Position numbers and translations under genes: made by a program
Source of the DNA: Bog-756 sp963727955
Lineage (GTDB): Bacteria; Actinomycetota; Acidimicrobiia; Acidimicrobiales; RAAP-2
NCBI GenBank assembly: GCA_963727955.1
Contig: CAVSII010000008.1
Location: forward strand, 124,001 to 188,000
Direction of reading: 5' to 3'
DNA length: 64,000 nt
Notes under the pieces: generated by a model
What the model was told of the DNA's origin: nothing
Seen by the model: only the letters and a program-made list of their open reading frames with translations
Databases searched by the model: none
Shown here: positions 1 to 8,713 of the stretch, one piece after another
How positions within the stretch are numbered: position 1 is the first letter of the stretch
Layout of the letters: every line of letters begins with the position of its first letter

Positions 1-1005
1 GGTCACAGCCTCGGCGAGTACACGGCGCTGGTGGCGTCGGGGTCGCTCTCCCTGCCCGACGGGACCAGCCTGGTTCTGGAACGGGGGGAGGCCATGCAGG
101 CGGCCGCCGACGAGCAGCCCGGGACCATGGCCGCCCTCATCGGGATCGCCGACGATGACGCCGAGGCCGCCTGCCAGCGGGCGGAGGACCAGGTCTGGGT
201 GGCCAACTACAACGCCCCCGGCCAGGTGGTCATCGCCGGAACGGTCTCCGGTGTGGCCAACGGCTCGGAGCGGGCCAAGGAGTTGGGCGCCCGCAAGGTC
301 CTCCCCATCCCGGTGTCAGGTGCCTTTCACACTCAGCTCATGCTGCCGGCCCGCGCCCGGCTGCGCCAGACCCTCGAAGGCGTGACCTTCCACTCGCCCG
401 AGGTGCCGGTGGTGGCCAACGTCGACGCCCGGGTCCATACCGATCCGAACGAGTGGCCGGGGTTACTTTCGGCTCAGCTCTGCAGCCCCGTACGGTGGCG
501 ACAGTCGCTCGAGACGTTGGGGGGCAGGGGTACCACCATTTTGGCCGAGCTCGGCCCCGGAGGCGTCCTGACGGGCATGGTCCGTCGCACCATCCCCGAT
601 GTGCGGGGGGTGGCTGTCGCCATACCCGCCGACCTCGACAAGCTGATGGACACGGTGGCAGGCACCGACGACTGGGCGGCGGCGGGACCTGACCATCAAG
701 GCGAGCACCTCTACACCTCCGAACGGGTGATCGTGAGCCCGGCACCCGGCGTGTTCGAGCCCGACGTGGCCCTGGCCGCGCTGGAGAGCACGGCACTGGC
801 CGAAGCCACAGCAGCCCCCGGCAGTGGGAAAGGCGCCGAACCGGGCTCGCGCCTGGCCGTGGGTGACCGGGTGGGTACCGTGGGGCTCACCGATGTCCGC
901 ACCCCCTTCGACGGGATCCTGGTCCGTTGGCTGGCCGTGCGGGGCGAACGGGTGGTCGAGGGGCAACCTGTCGCCTGGATTCGGACCACCGAGAGCTCAT
1001 CGTGA
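1..1005 (+). CDS. fabD: Malonyl-CoA:ACP transacylase FabD (5' partial) with extra C-terminal hammerhead-like domain
   Basis: Transfers malonyl from CoA to acyl carrier protein for fatty-acid elongation. The window opens inside the gene at codons reading GHSLGEY, the nucleophilic-serine elbow of the family (serine at bases 7-9), and the frame is open to the left edge. The catalytic histidine lies in SGAFHTQLM. The transacylase fold appears to end near base 660. About 110 further residues follow that ordinary FabD (roughly 310 aa) lacks. Their last 45 residues (GDRVGTVG... TPFDGIL... GERVVEGQP) resemble a biotinyl/lipoyl hammerhead, but no EAMKM-type lysine is present. The stop overlaps the fabG start by four bases. 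FabD identity is sure; the fold of the tail is inferred. Confidence 0.93.
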   Translation, partial: GHSLGEYTALVASGSLSLPDGTSLVLERGEAMQAAADEQPGTMAALIGIADDDAEAACQRAEDQVWVANYNAPGQVVIAGTVSGVANGSERAKELGARKVLPIPVSGAFHTQLMLPARARLRQTLEGVTFHSPEVPVVANVDARVHTDPNEWPGLLSAQLCSPVRWRQSLETLGGRGTTILAELGPGGVLTGMVRRTIPDVRGVAVAIPADLDKLMDTVAGTDDWAAAGPDHQGEHLYTSERVIVSPAPGVFEPDVALAALESTALAEATAAPGSGKGAEPGSRLAVGDRVGTVGLTDVRTPFDGILVRWLAVRGERVVEGQPVAWIRTTESSS

Positions 1006-1748
1006 CCGGACCCGGCGACGAGGCGGACGGGCGGGTGGTCATGATCACAGGGGGGTCGCGGGGGATCGGTCTGGCCTGTGCCCAGTGGTTCCACGGCCGC
1101 GGTGACAAGGTGGCTGTGACCTCACGGTCGGGCGGGGTCGAGGACCCCGGGATGGTGGGCGATCGCCTTCTCTGTCTCACCTGCGACGTGGCCCACCCCG
1201 CCCAGGTGGAGCAGGCCTTCGCCACCGTCGAGTCGACCTGGGGACCGGTCGAGGTCCTGGTGGCCAACGCCGGCATCACCCGGGACACGCTGGTGCTGCG
1301 GATGAGCGAGGAGGCGTGGTCCGAGGTGATCGACACCAATCTGACAGGGGTGTTCCGGGTGGCCAAAAGGGCTCTGACCAGGATGGTCCGACTCCACCGG
1401 GGCCGGATCATCATGGTGTCCTCGGTCGGTGCCTTCATCGGCTCCCCTGGACAGGCCAACTACGCCGCCACCAAGGCCGGGCTGGTGGGCATGGCCCGTT
1501 CGATGGCACGGGAGGTGGCCAGCCGGGCGATCACCGTCAACGTCATCGCACCGGGCCTCGTCGAAACGAATATGCTCGCTGCTCTCGGCGAGGACCGGCT
1601 CAGTTCGATGACGGCACAGGTGCCACTGGGCCGTCCGGGCCGTCCCGCAGAGATCGCCGAAGCCGTGGGGTTCCTCGCCTCCTCAGAGGCGAGCTACATC
1701 ACCGGCGCGGTTCTGCCCGTCGACGGTGGCCTGGGCATGGGCCTGTAA
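1002..1748 (+). CDS. fabG: 3-oxoacyl-[ACP] reductase FabG
   Basis: NADPH-dependent reduction of 3-oxoacyl-ACP, the first reductive step of the fatty-acid cycle. A 248-residue short-chain dehydrogenase is read from the GTG at 1002, which overlaps the fabD stop as GTGA and implies coupled translation. Visible motifs are the cofactor loop TGGSRGIG, NAG in NAGITRD, the catalytic serine in MVSSVGAF and the YxxxK pair in YAATK. The C-terminus ends with a typical SDR segment, ITGAVLPVDGG. Position between fabD and acpP supports FabG rather than a generic SDR. An ORF-maximal start further upstream would intrude into fabD and was not used. Confidence 0.94.
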   Translation: MTGPGDEADGRVVMITGGSRGIGLACAQWFHGRGDKVAVTSRSGGVEDPGMVGDRLLCLTCDVAHPAQVEQAFATVESTWGPVEVLVANAGITRDTLVLRMSEEAWSEVIDTNLTGVFRVAKRALTRMVRLHRGRIIMVSSVGAFIGSPGQANYAATKAGLVGMARSMAREVASRAITVNVIAPGLVETNMLAALGEDRLSSMTAQVPLGRPGRPAEIAEAVGFLASSEASYITGAVLPVDGGLGMGL

Positions 1749-1819
1749 CAGCAAGTCCCGTAAGAGCAAGTCAGAGTGAGACCAGCAATGGAAACCAGCC
1801 ATGGAAAAGGAGCAAGTGC

Positions 1820-2059
1820 GTGAGTGAGGACGAGGCATTCGAGAAGTTCAAGGAGTGCGCGGTCGAGGTTCTCCAGGTCAGTGCGGACAAGGTGACCCGG
1901 GAAGCTCGGTTTGCTGAGGATCTCGATGCCGACAGTCTCGACCTCGTGGAACTGGTGATGGCCCTCGAAGAGAGCTTCGACGTCTCGGTGGAGGAAACCG
2001 AGCTCGAAGGCATCGAGACGGTGGGTCAGGCCTTCGATCTGATCAACGCCAAGCTCTGA
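1820..2059 (+). CDS. acpP: Acyl carrier protein
   Basis: A 79-residue acidic acyl carrier protein that carries growing acyl chains on 4'-phosphopantetheine. The modification site is Ser39 in DADSLDLVE, the standard ACP signature. The GTG start at 1820 is chosen because AAAAGGAG lies about seven bases upstream and the family length fits; the same frame stays open far upstream only through the antisense-rich GC sequence. The stop TGA shares one base with the ATG of fabF (TGATG). It is the only gene of the fab group with a clear Shine-Dalgarno sequence, perhaps to give the high molar excess that ACP needs. Confidence 0.94.
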   Translation: MSEDEAFEKFKECAVEVLQVSADKVTREARFAEDLDADSLDLVELVMALEESFDVSVEETELEGIETVGQAFDLINAKL

Positions 2060-3258
2060 TGCTCCTGGGCACCGGTCCTGACGGCAATCCCGTGGCCGGG
2101 CGTCGGGTGGCCGTCACCGGCCTCGGCGTCGCCTCGTGTTGCGGCATCGGCACCGAGGCTCTGTGGACCGGGCTCAACGGACCGCCCCCGGTCGGTGAGC
2201 GTCGGGTGCCCGACTTCGATCCCGAGCGGTGGTTCACCACCAAAGAGGCCCGACAACTGGACCGCTTCGCCCAGTTCGGCGTGGCCGTGGCCACCATGGC
2301 CCTCGACGACGCCGGCGAGTTCAGTGCCGACCCGGGCCGTTCCGGTGTGGTGATGGGGACCGGGGTGGGCGGCCTGGAGACCCTCGAAGCCCAGATCCTC
2401 CTGTTCGGCGAGAAGGGGGCCCGGCGGGTGTCTCCTCGGCTCGTACCGATGATGATGTCCAACGCGGCGGCGGCCAACATATCGATCCGTACGGGATGGC
2501 ACGGGCCGTCCGAGACGATCACCACCGCCTGCGCGGCGGGGGCCCACAGCATCGGCCACGCCGCATGGCTGGTTTCGTCCGGCCGTTGTGACGTGGCCAT
2601 CGGGGGTGCCGCCGAGGCAGGCATGACCGGCGTGGGCATGGCTGCCTTCGCCAACATGACCGCACTCTCGACCTCGGGGGTGTCACGCCCGTTCGATATC
2701 CGGCGGGACGGTTTCGTCATCACCGAGGGCGCCGGTGCCCTCGTCCTCGAGGCGTGGGACCACGCCGTGTCCCGCGGAGCGCGCATCTACGCGGAACTGG
2801 CCGGTTCGGCCAGCACGGCCGACGCCCACCACATCACCGCCCCCATTCCCGGCGGATCCGGGGCGGCCGCCTGCATGACGCTGGCCATGGAAGATGCCGG
2901 CGTCACGCCTGACCAGATCGGCCATATCAACGCACACGGCACCTCGACCCCGCTCAACGACCGGGCCGAAGCCGACGCCATCGCCAAGGTCTTCGGGGCC
3001 AACGCCCCTCCGGTGACCTCGACCAAGGGCATCACCGGACATGGCCTGGGTGCCTGCGGGGCCATCGAGGCGGTGGCGGCCATCCTCAGCATCCGACACG
3101 ACCTCATCCCCCCGACGTCGGGCTACGAGCAACCCGATCCCGACATCCACCTCGACATCGTGGCCGGCACCGCCCGGCCCTGGGAGCCCGGACCGGTACT
3201 GTCCAACTCTTTCGGGTTCGGTGGGCACAACGGGTGCCTCGTGATCAAGCCGGCCTAA
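2059..3258 (+). CDS. fabF: 3-oxoacyl-[ACP] synthase II (KAS II)
   Basis: Condensing enzyme that elongates acyl-ACP with malonyl-ACP. The 399-residue protein has the KAS I/II triad: Cys158 in TTACAAGAH, His293 in NAHGTSTPLND and His328 in KGITGHGLGA. The C-terminal glycine-rich FGFGGHN is also present. It starts at an ATG sharing one base with the acpP stop, so translation is probably coupled. Length is close to the usual 410 residues. No fabH is seen in the window; it may lie upstream of the left edge. It ends the fab group; the next gene seems to have its own promoter. Confidence 0.94.
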   Translation: MLLGTGPDGNPVAGRRVAVTGLGVASCCGIGTEALWTGLNGPPPVGERRVPDFDPERWFTTKEARQLDRFAQFGVAVATMALDDAGEFSADPGRSGVVMGTGVGGLETLEAQILLFGEKGARRVSPRLVPMMMSNAAAANISIRTGWHGPSETITTACAAGAHSIGHAAWLVSSGRCDVAIGGAAEAGMTGVGMAAFANMTALSTSGVSRPFDIRRDGFVITEGAGALVLEAWDHAVSRGARIYAELAGSASTADAHHITAPIPGGSGAAACMTLAMEDAGVTPDQIGHINAHGTSTPLNDRAEADAIAKVFGANAPPVTSTKGITGHGLGACGAIEAVAAILSIRHDLIPPTSGYEQPDPDIHLDIVAGTARPWEPGPVLSNSFGFGGHNGCLVIKPA

Positions 3259-3330
3259 ACCGCATCGGTTCCGCAGCCGGACGGGGCAGGACACCACCGG
3301 TCGACCGGGTGATGCGGGCCACCGTCCCCC

Positions 3331-3336
3331 TACCGT
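3331..3336 (+). promoter_or_regulatory. TACCGT -10 element, leaderless start of ABC1 kinase gene
   Basis: TACCGT fits the actinobacterial TANNNT -10 and ends 9 bases before the ATG at 3346. No Shine-Dalgarno sequence lies between. No convincing -35 is visible. Confidence 0.55.
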
Positions 3337-3345
3337 TGGATCACT

Positions 3346-5085
3346 ATGGTTGAGCAGTTGAGCCCATCCGGCCCCACACCCTCGTCGAGCGCTCGACCCG
3401 ATCTGGCCGTAGGGGCGTTCACACCCCACGGACCGTGGACCGTCGAGCCGGCCACCATGCCGTGGCGCTTTCCGGCCGACGCCGACGGTGACATGGCCGT
3501 GCTGCGACAGCGCGCCGCCGACCTGGCCCGGCAGTTGGTGAGCCCCCAGGGACTTCCGTCCGGGATGCGCGTCCTGGCCGTCGTGTTCCGCATCGGTTCG
3601 GCCCTCGCCGGATGGTGGCTACGCGACCGGGGCGCGGCGCGGTCCCGTGCCGGGATCTCCCGCCGGCTCCGTTCCGCCTTCGAGCAACTGGGCCCGACTT
3701 ACATCAAGCTCGGGCAGATCATCTCCTCCGGGGAAGGCATCTTTCCGGAGGAGTTGGTCGAAGAATTCCGTCTCCTGCGCGATCAGGTGCCGCCCGAGCC
3801 GTTTGCTGCCGTCCGCCGGACCATCGAGGAAGACCTGGGGCGCACGTTGGGCGATGTCTTTACCTCGTTCGACCCGATCCCTCTGGCCTCGGCCTCGATC
3901 GCCCAGGTGCATGCGGCCACCTTGCGGACGGGCGAGCGGGTGGTGGTCAAGGTCCAGCGGCGCAGCGTGGCATCGTTGGTCCGTCTGGACATCGCCGCCA
4001 TGGCCTGGGTGACTCCCCTGCTGGTGGGGCGGATACCGATCACAGCTCTCACCAACCCTCCCGCCCTGGTCGACCTGTTTGCCGAAACCATCGTCGAGGA
4101 GCTCGACTTCCGGCTCGAGGCCCAGAACATGCTCGATCTGGCCGAGGTGTTCGCCGGCAGCGTCGACCACCTGATCGTGGTGCCCCGGCCCCATCCCGCT
4201 CTGGTCACCCGACGGGTGCTGGTCATGGAACACCTCCACGGGTTCTCGTGGGGGGACGCCCGGGGAATGCGGGCCGCCGGCATCGACACCGCCGCCGTGC
4301 TCCGCTCCAGCCTGATCACCTTCCTCGAAGGGGCCCTGCTGTGGGGCGTCTTCCATGGGGACCTGCACGGCGGCAACCTTCTCGTCCAGCGGGACGGCAC
4401 GGTGGCTCTGCTCGACTTCGGGATCACCGGACGCCTCGACGAGCGCAAGCGGCTGGCCTTCCTCCGCCTGCAGATGGGCGCCACCTCGAACAACCTGACC
4501 GTCCAGGTGGAGGCACTCCGCGACCTCGGCGCCCTGCCGGTGGGCGTCGACGTGGACGCTGTCATCAGCGACCTCGGACTGGACCGGCCCGCCATCGACC
4601 CCACCCTGCTGACGGCCGACGAGATGGTGGCCGAGCTGCGGGAGGTGACCAAGGCCCTGCTCGGCTACGGTGCCCGCCTGCCCAAGGAGCTCATGCTCTT
4701 CGTCAAGGACATCCTCTTTCTCAACGGCTCGATGGCCACACTGGCACCCGATGTCGACATCCTGGGGGAGATATTGGCCGTCATCACCTACTTCACCGAG
4801 CGGCATGGCGAACGGATCGCCCGCGACATCGGTGTGGAGCTGGCCGAGAGCCCGATCGATCTGGATGGCTACCGGGCGGCCATGGGATTCACCGAGGACA
4901 CCGGCGCTATCACCTTCCGCGACCTGCAGGAGCGACGAGAGTTGATCCGACGGCGGCTCGAGCAGCGCTCCGACAACCGGCGCCGCCCGTCCCTCATCCG
5001 AACGATCGGACGCCTGGTGCGACCGGCGGCCCGGCCCTCAACATCCCGGCCGGACCGATCGACTCAGATGGCGTCGAGGGCGTGA
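3346..5085 (+). CDS. ABC1/UbiB (AarF) family atypical kinase
   Basis: Member of the ABC1/UbiB protein-kinase-like family, which in other organisms supports isoprenoid-quinone synthesis through ATPase activity; the substrate here is unknown. The 579-residue protein carries the family marks: the KLGQ motif (YIKLGQIISS) with the following long helix, an alanine-rich loop (PLASASIAQVH), the phosphate lysine in VVVKVQRR, the ELDF segment, and the catalytic HGDLHGGN and DFG motifs. No hydrophobic C-terminal hairpin is obvious. It stands alone, preceded by a leaderless-type promoter. Its 3' end overlaps the end of convergent trpA by 22 bases. Because this organism makes menaquinone, a role in lipid-quinone metabolism is plausible but inferred. 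Confidence 0.88.
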   Translation: MVEQLSPSGPTPSSSARPDLAVGAFTPHGPWTVEPATMPWRFPADADGDMAVLRQRAADLARQLVSPQGLPSGMRVLAVVFRIGSALAGWWLRDRGAARSRAGISRRLRSAFEQLGPTYIKLGQIISSGEGIFPEELVEEFRLLRDQVPPEPFAAVRRTIEEDLGRTLGDVFTSFDPIPLASASIAQVHAATLRTGERVVVKVQRRSVASLVRLDIAAMAWVTPLLVGRIPITALTNPPALVDLFAETIVEELDFRLEAQNMLDLAEVFAGSVDHLIVVPRPHPALVTRRVLVMEHLHGFSWGDARGMRAAGIDTAAVLRSSLITFLEGALLWGVFHGDLHGGNLLVQRDGTVALLDFGITGRLDERKRLAFLRLQMGATSNNLTVQVEALRDLGALPVGVDVDAVISDLGLDRPAIDPTLLTADEMVAELREVTKALLGYGARLPKELMLFVKDILFLNGSMATLAPDVDILGEILAVITYFTERHGERIARDIGVELAESPIDLDGYRAAMGFTEDTGAITFRDLQERRELIRRRLEQRSDNRRRPSLIRTIGRLVRPAARPSTSRPDRSTQMASRA

Positions 5086-5885
5086 CGCAAGGAAGCCACG
5101 AAGTCGGCGGCCCCCTCGGGCCCGGCCCCTGACAGCAGGCGGCGGACCAGAGCGGAACCGACGACCACACCGTCGGCCACCTGGCAGACCTCGACCGCCT
5201 GCTCGGGGGTGGAGACCCCGATCCCCACGCAGACCGGCAAGGGGGTGACGGCCACCGCCCGTTGGGCGGTCTGACTGGCCGATGCGGCCAGTTCGGTCTG
5301 CTCACCGGTCACACCCATCCGCCCGACGGCGTAGACAAAACCGCGAGAGCGGGCGCAGATGGCCCGCACCCGGTCGGGCGGTGTGGAGGGTGCCACCAAC
5401 AGCACCGTGGCCACACCTTGGTGGTCGGCGGCCGCCGACCACGGGTCGAGCTCCTCCAGCGGCAGGTCGGGAATGATGGCTCCGGCCACGCCGGACTGGG
5501 CCATGGTGCCGGCGATGCGGGCGTGCCCGGCTCGGAGGATGAGGTTGTAGTACGTCATCACCACCACTGGCACCCCGGCATCGATGCGGCTGAGATCGGC
5601 CAGGATCCCGTCGGGTGTGGTGCCCCGTTCCAGGGCCCGCAGCGAGGCCTCCTGGATGGTGGGCCCGTCGATCATCGGATCGGAGAAGGGGATGCCCACC
5701 TCGATGGCGTCGGCTCCGGCGTCGGCCAAGGCTTCCACGGTGAGCAGCCACTCGTCGTCCATGCCGCCGGTCACATAGGGAACGAGCAGCTTTCGTCCGG
5801 CGTCGCGGTGAGCCATCAACGTGGCGCCCAGGCGGTCGGGGCCGGGGTCGAGCGAGGAGGCCGGGTCGGCCGGTACCGCGGTCAC
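5064..5885 (-). CDS. trpA: Tryptophan synthase alpha subunit
   Basis: Cleaves indole-3-glycerol phosphate to indole, which is channelled to TrpB. The 273-residue TIM-barrel protein shows the catalytic glutamate and aspartate in EVGIPFSDPMIDGP and the phosphate-binding GIGVSTP. The GTG start at 5885 overlaps the trpB stop as GTGA. It is the last gene of trpC-trpF-trpB-trpA. The 3' end runs 22 bases into the convergent ABC1-kinase gene. Confidence 0.96.
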   Translation of the reverse strand: MTAVPADPASSLDPGPDRLGATLMAHRDAGRKLLVPYVTGGMDDEWLLTVEALADAGADAIEVGIPFSDPMIDGPTIQEASLRALERGTTPDGILADLSRIDAGVPVVVMTYYNLILRAGHARIAGTMAQSGVAGAIIPDLPLEELDPWSAAADHQGVATVLLVAPSTPPDRVRAICARSRGFVYAVGRMGVTGEQTELAASASQTAQRAVAVTPLPVCVGIGVSTPEQAVEVCQVADGVVVGSALVRRLLSGAGPEGAADFVASLRHALDAI

Positions 5886-7069
5886 GGGGAGAACCCCAGC
5901 AGGTCACGCACCTGGGCCACGTCCTTGTCCCCCCGCCCGGACAGGTTGATCAGCACGGTGGACCCGGTGGGCAGGTCGGCCGAACCGGCCCGGGCGATGA
6001 CCCAGGCCAAGGCGTGAGCCGACTCGAGGGCGGGGATGATCCCCTCGGTACGGGCCAGTCGTTGCAAGGCGTCGAGCACCTGGTCGTCGGTGGCCGATTC
6101 GTAGCGCGCCCGACCCACCTCTCCCAGATGGGCGTGCTCGGGACCGATGCCCGGGTAGTCGAGTCCGGCCGATATGGAGTGGGCCTCGAGGATCTGGCCC
6201 TCTTCGTTCTGGATGAGGGTGCTGCGCATCCCGTGGAGCACACCGGGGATGCCGTTGGTCATAGCCGCCCCACCGGCCGCCTCCACGGCCACCAGGACGG
6301 CCTGGGTGGTGTCGGCGAACCCGGCGAAGATGCCGGCGGCGTTGGAACCGCCACCGGCGCAGGCCACCACCAGGTCGGGGTCCATTCCGTCGAGCAGCTC
6401 AAGGCACTGCTGACGGGCCTCTTCACCGATCACCCGCTGGAACTGTCGCACCATCCAGGGGAACGGGTGGGGACCCATGACCGAGCCCACGCAGTAATGG
6501 GTGTCGGCCACTGTGGCCACCCAGTCGCGCAAGGCCTCGTTGACGGCGTCCTTGAGCGTCCTGCTCCCGCTGTGCACCGGACGCACCTCGGCCCCGAGGA
6601 GCTCCATACGGAAGACGTTGAGCTCCTGTCGGTGGGTATCCACCTCTCCCATGTAGACGGTGCAGGTCATGCCGAACAGGGCGGCGGCCGTGGCCGTGGC
6701 CACGCCGTGCTGCCCCGCCCCGGTTTCGGCGATCAGCCGGGTCTTCCCCATCCGGCGGGCCAGGAGCCCTTGACCGACCACGTTGTTGATCTTGTGCGAG
6801 CCGGTGTGGGCCAGGTCCTCCCGCTTGAGCAGGATCCGCAGCCCCAGCTCGGCCGACAGACGCCGGCATTCGGTGACCGGTGTGGGCCGGCCCCCGAAGC
6901 TGCCCAGCAGACCGTCGAGCTCGGCCCGGAAGGACGGGTCGACCCACGCCGTACGGAAGGCCTCCTCGAGCTCGGTACAGGCCGGCACCAACGACTCGGG
7001 GACGTAGCGCCCGCCGAACTCCCCGAACCGGCCGCTCGGACCGGGGTCTCCCATGATGTCGGTGGCCAC
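5882..7069 (-). CDS. trpB: Tryptophan synthase beta subunit
   Basis: PLP enzyme joining indole and serine to make tryptophan. Conserved marks are GRFGEFGGRYVPE near the N-terminus, the PLP lysine in HTGSHKINN, and the phosphate-binding loop CAGGGSNAAG. I take the GTG at 7069 (395 aa), which overlaps the trpF stop by one base (TAGTG); an ATG at 7054 would give 390 aa and is equally compatible with the family. Neither has a Shine-Dalgarno sequence, so coupling with trpF is the likelier mode. The C-terminus LINLSGRGDKD is typical. Confidence 0.96.
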   Translation of the reverse strand: MATDIMGDPGPSGRFGEFGGRYVPESLVPACTELEEAFRTAWVDPSFRAELDGLLGSFGGRPTPVTECRRLSAELGLRILLKREDLAHTGSHKINNVVGQGLLARRMGKTRLIAETGAGQHGVATATAAALFGMTCTVYMGEVDTHRQELNVFRMELLGAEVRPVHSGSRTLKDAVNEALRDWVATVADTHYCVGSVMGPHPFPWMVRQFQRVIGEEARQQCLELLDGMDPDLVVACAGGGSNAAGIFAGFADTTQAVLVAVEAAGGAAMTNGIPGVLHGMRSTLIQNEEGQILEAHSISAGLDYPGIGPEHAHLGEVGRARYESATDDQVLDALQRLARTEGIIPALESAHALAWVIARAGSADLPTGSTVLINLSGRGDKDVAQVRDLLGFSP

Positions 7070-7812
7070 TATTCGTTCTGCCAATCGAAGAGGTCGGAGG
7101 GGTCGGTGCTCGTGCCTTGGCCCTCGGCCGGCCCGCCGCCCGACGTCTCGAGTTGGTGGGACCGGGCCACCCGGCCGGCCGCCTCCTGGGCGGCTGCGAT
7201 GAAGGCCCGGAGCTTTCCCGGATCCTTGACGCCCGGCGAGGCCTCGACGCCGCTGCTCACGTCCACACCCCACGGGCGCAGATGCACGATGGCCTGTCCG
7301 ACGTTCTCCGGCCGGAGCCCTCCCGACACGATGAGACGACCGGGGTCGACCACCCCCTCGCCCAGACGCCAGTCGAAGAGCTCGCCCGACCCCGGGTTGG
7401 CACCGTCGATCAAGAGGAACCGGGCACCGTAGTCGGTAAAGCGTTCGATATTGCGGTGGCCGGCGGGAAAGGCCTTGATGGTGCAAGCCGTCCGGCTGGC
7501 GATCCAACGGGTGTCCTCGGCCGACTCCATGCCGTGCAGCTGCACGGCCTGCAATCCGATCTGGTTGGCGATCTCGATGACCCGCTGAGGCGCCTCGTCC
7601 CGGAAGACGCCCACGGTGACCGTCTCGTGTGGAAGCCGCTTGACGATGTCGGCCACGGCGGCCGGGGCCATCTGCCGCGGGGACGGGGCGAACACGAACC
7701 CGACGGCGGATGCTCCCATCCCCACCGCCAGGAGAGCATCGGCTTCGCTGGTCACACCGCAGACCTTGACGAAGAATCCCTCCCCGTGGTCATCCACTCC
7801 GCCGTCGGTCAC
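7069..7812 (-). CDS. trpF: Phosphoribosylanthranilate isomerase
   Basis: Converts phosphoribosylanthranilate to CdRP in tryptophan synthesis. The 247-residue barrel shows the catalytic cysteine in VKVCGVTSE, LQAVQLHG, the aspartate in LLIDGANPGSG and the phosphate site DVSSGVEASPGVKD. The start is the GTG at 7812 overlapping the trpC stop (GTGA). A separate trpF is notable because many high-GC Actinobacteria lack one and use the dual HisA/PriA enzyme; here hisA and trpF are both present. The last 30 or so residues after the barrel are an unconserved polar tail. Confidence 0.94.
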   Translation of the reverse strand: MTDGGVDDHGEGFFVKVCGVTSEADALLAVGMGASAVGFVFAPSPRQMAPAAVADIVKRLPHETVTVGVFRDEAPQRVIEIANQIGLQAVQLHGMESAEDTRWIASRTACTIKAFPAGHRNIERFTDYGARFLLIDGANPGSGELFDWRLGEGVVDPGRLIVSGGLRPENVGQAIVHLRPWGVDVSSGVEASPGVKDPGKLRAFIAAAQEAAGRVARSHQLETSGGGPAEGQGTSTDPSDLFDWQNE

Positions 7813-8600
7813 GGTTGGGCCCCGAGCAGGCCGGCCACTGCGGCACGGCGGTCGCCGGCACGCACCAGTGCCTCCCCCACCAACACCGCGTGGTACCCGG
7901 CTGCCGCCAGGGCAGCCACGTCGTCGGCGTCGCTGATGCCCGATTCGGCCACCGCCACCACCCCGTCGGGGATGGCGGCGGCCAGTGCCACGGCGCGACG
8001 TCGGTCGACTTCGAACGTGTGGAGGTCCCGTTGGTTGACGCCGATCACCGTGGCTCCGGCGGCCAGGGCACGGACCAACTCGTCCTCGTCGTGCACCTCG
8101 ACCAGGGCGGTGAGGGAGAGGGAGTCGGCCAGCTCTATGAACGATGCCAGCTGGTCGTCGTCCAGCGCTGCGGCGATGAGCAGTACGGCGTCGGCGCCCA
8201 TCGACCGGGCGTCGCACACGTCGAGGGGGCTGACGGTGAAGTCCTTGCGCAGCACCGGCAGGGAGCAGGCGGCCCGGGCCGCCCGCAGATCATCGGGTCC
8301 GCCGCCGAAGAAGGCCTGATCGGTGAGCACCGACAGACAGGCCGCACCTCCGGCCTGGTAGTCGGCCGCCACCTGAGCGGGATCCAGTGCGAGGTCGAGA
8401 TCGCCGCGGGAGGGCGAGCGCCGCTTGATCTCGGAGATCACCGCCATGCCGTCACGCTGATGGGCGGTACGAAGGGCCGATGCAAACGAACGGACCGGTC
8501 CGGCCGCAGCCGCCTCGGCGCGGGCGACCGCCAGGTCGCGGTGGTCGGCGGCCGCCTCTTGCCGGTGCGCGGCCACGATGGTCTCCAGGTAGGCCGGCAT
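7809..8600 (-). CDS. trpC: Indole-3-glycerol phosphate synthase
   Basis: Closes CdRP to indole-3-glycerol phosphate. The 263-residue TIM barrel has the catalytic lysine pair in EIKRRSPSRGD and VLRKDF, the glutamate in ALVEVHDEDEL, GVNQRDL, and the phosphate site AESGISD. It heads the trpCFBA unit; the ATG at 8600 has no Shine-Dalgarno but a TAGGCT hexamer nine bases upstream. trpD, trpG and the aminodeoxychorismate-type genes are not in the window; trpE lies separately in the his operon. Confidence 0.96.
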   Translation of the reverse strand: MPAYLETIVAAHRQEAAADHRDLAVARAEAAAAGPVRSFASALRTAHQRDGMAVISEIKRRSPSRGDLDLALDPAQVAADYQAGGAACLSVLTDQAFFGGGPDDLRAARAACSLPVLRKDFTVSPLDVCDARSMGADAVLLIAAALDDDQLASFIELADSLSLTALVEVHDEDELVRALAAGATVIGVNQRDLHTFEVDRRRAVALAAAIPDGVVAVAESGISDADDVAALAAAGYHAVLVGEALVRAGDRRAAVAGLLGAQP

Positions 8601-8609
8601 AGCGCTTGC

Positions 8610-8615
8610 AGCCTA
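8610..8615 (-). promoter_or_regulatory. TAGGCT -10 element for trpCFBA, leaderless type
   Basis: TAGGCT on the minus strand ends nine bases before the trpC ATG. The 113-bp divergent gap to the response-regulator gene holds both promoters; the plus-strand counterpart CAGGCT (8701-8706) is one base off consensus and 7 bases from its ATG. Confidence 0.5.
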
Positions 8616-8713
8616 CCGGCGCCTTTGTCGGCCCCGGTGACCCCGGCCCCCTCTGCTCACACTTTCCTCATGGTGGCGGACGCACGGATCCCCTGGGTGG
8701 CAGGCTGGTCCTC

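Noticed and set aside
3297..3308. Palindrome CCGGTCGACCGG after fabF as operator or terminator
   Set aside because: Such GC palindromes are common by chance in this composition; no second copy or context supports a role.
5882..7507. Longer trpB starting at 7507
   Set aside because: The extra N-terminus lies over trpF in another frame and is low-complexity Arg/Gly-rich; conserved TrpB sequence begins near 7054.
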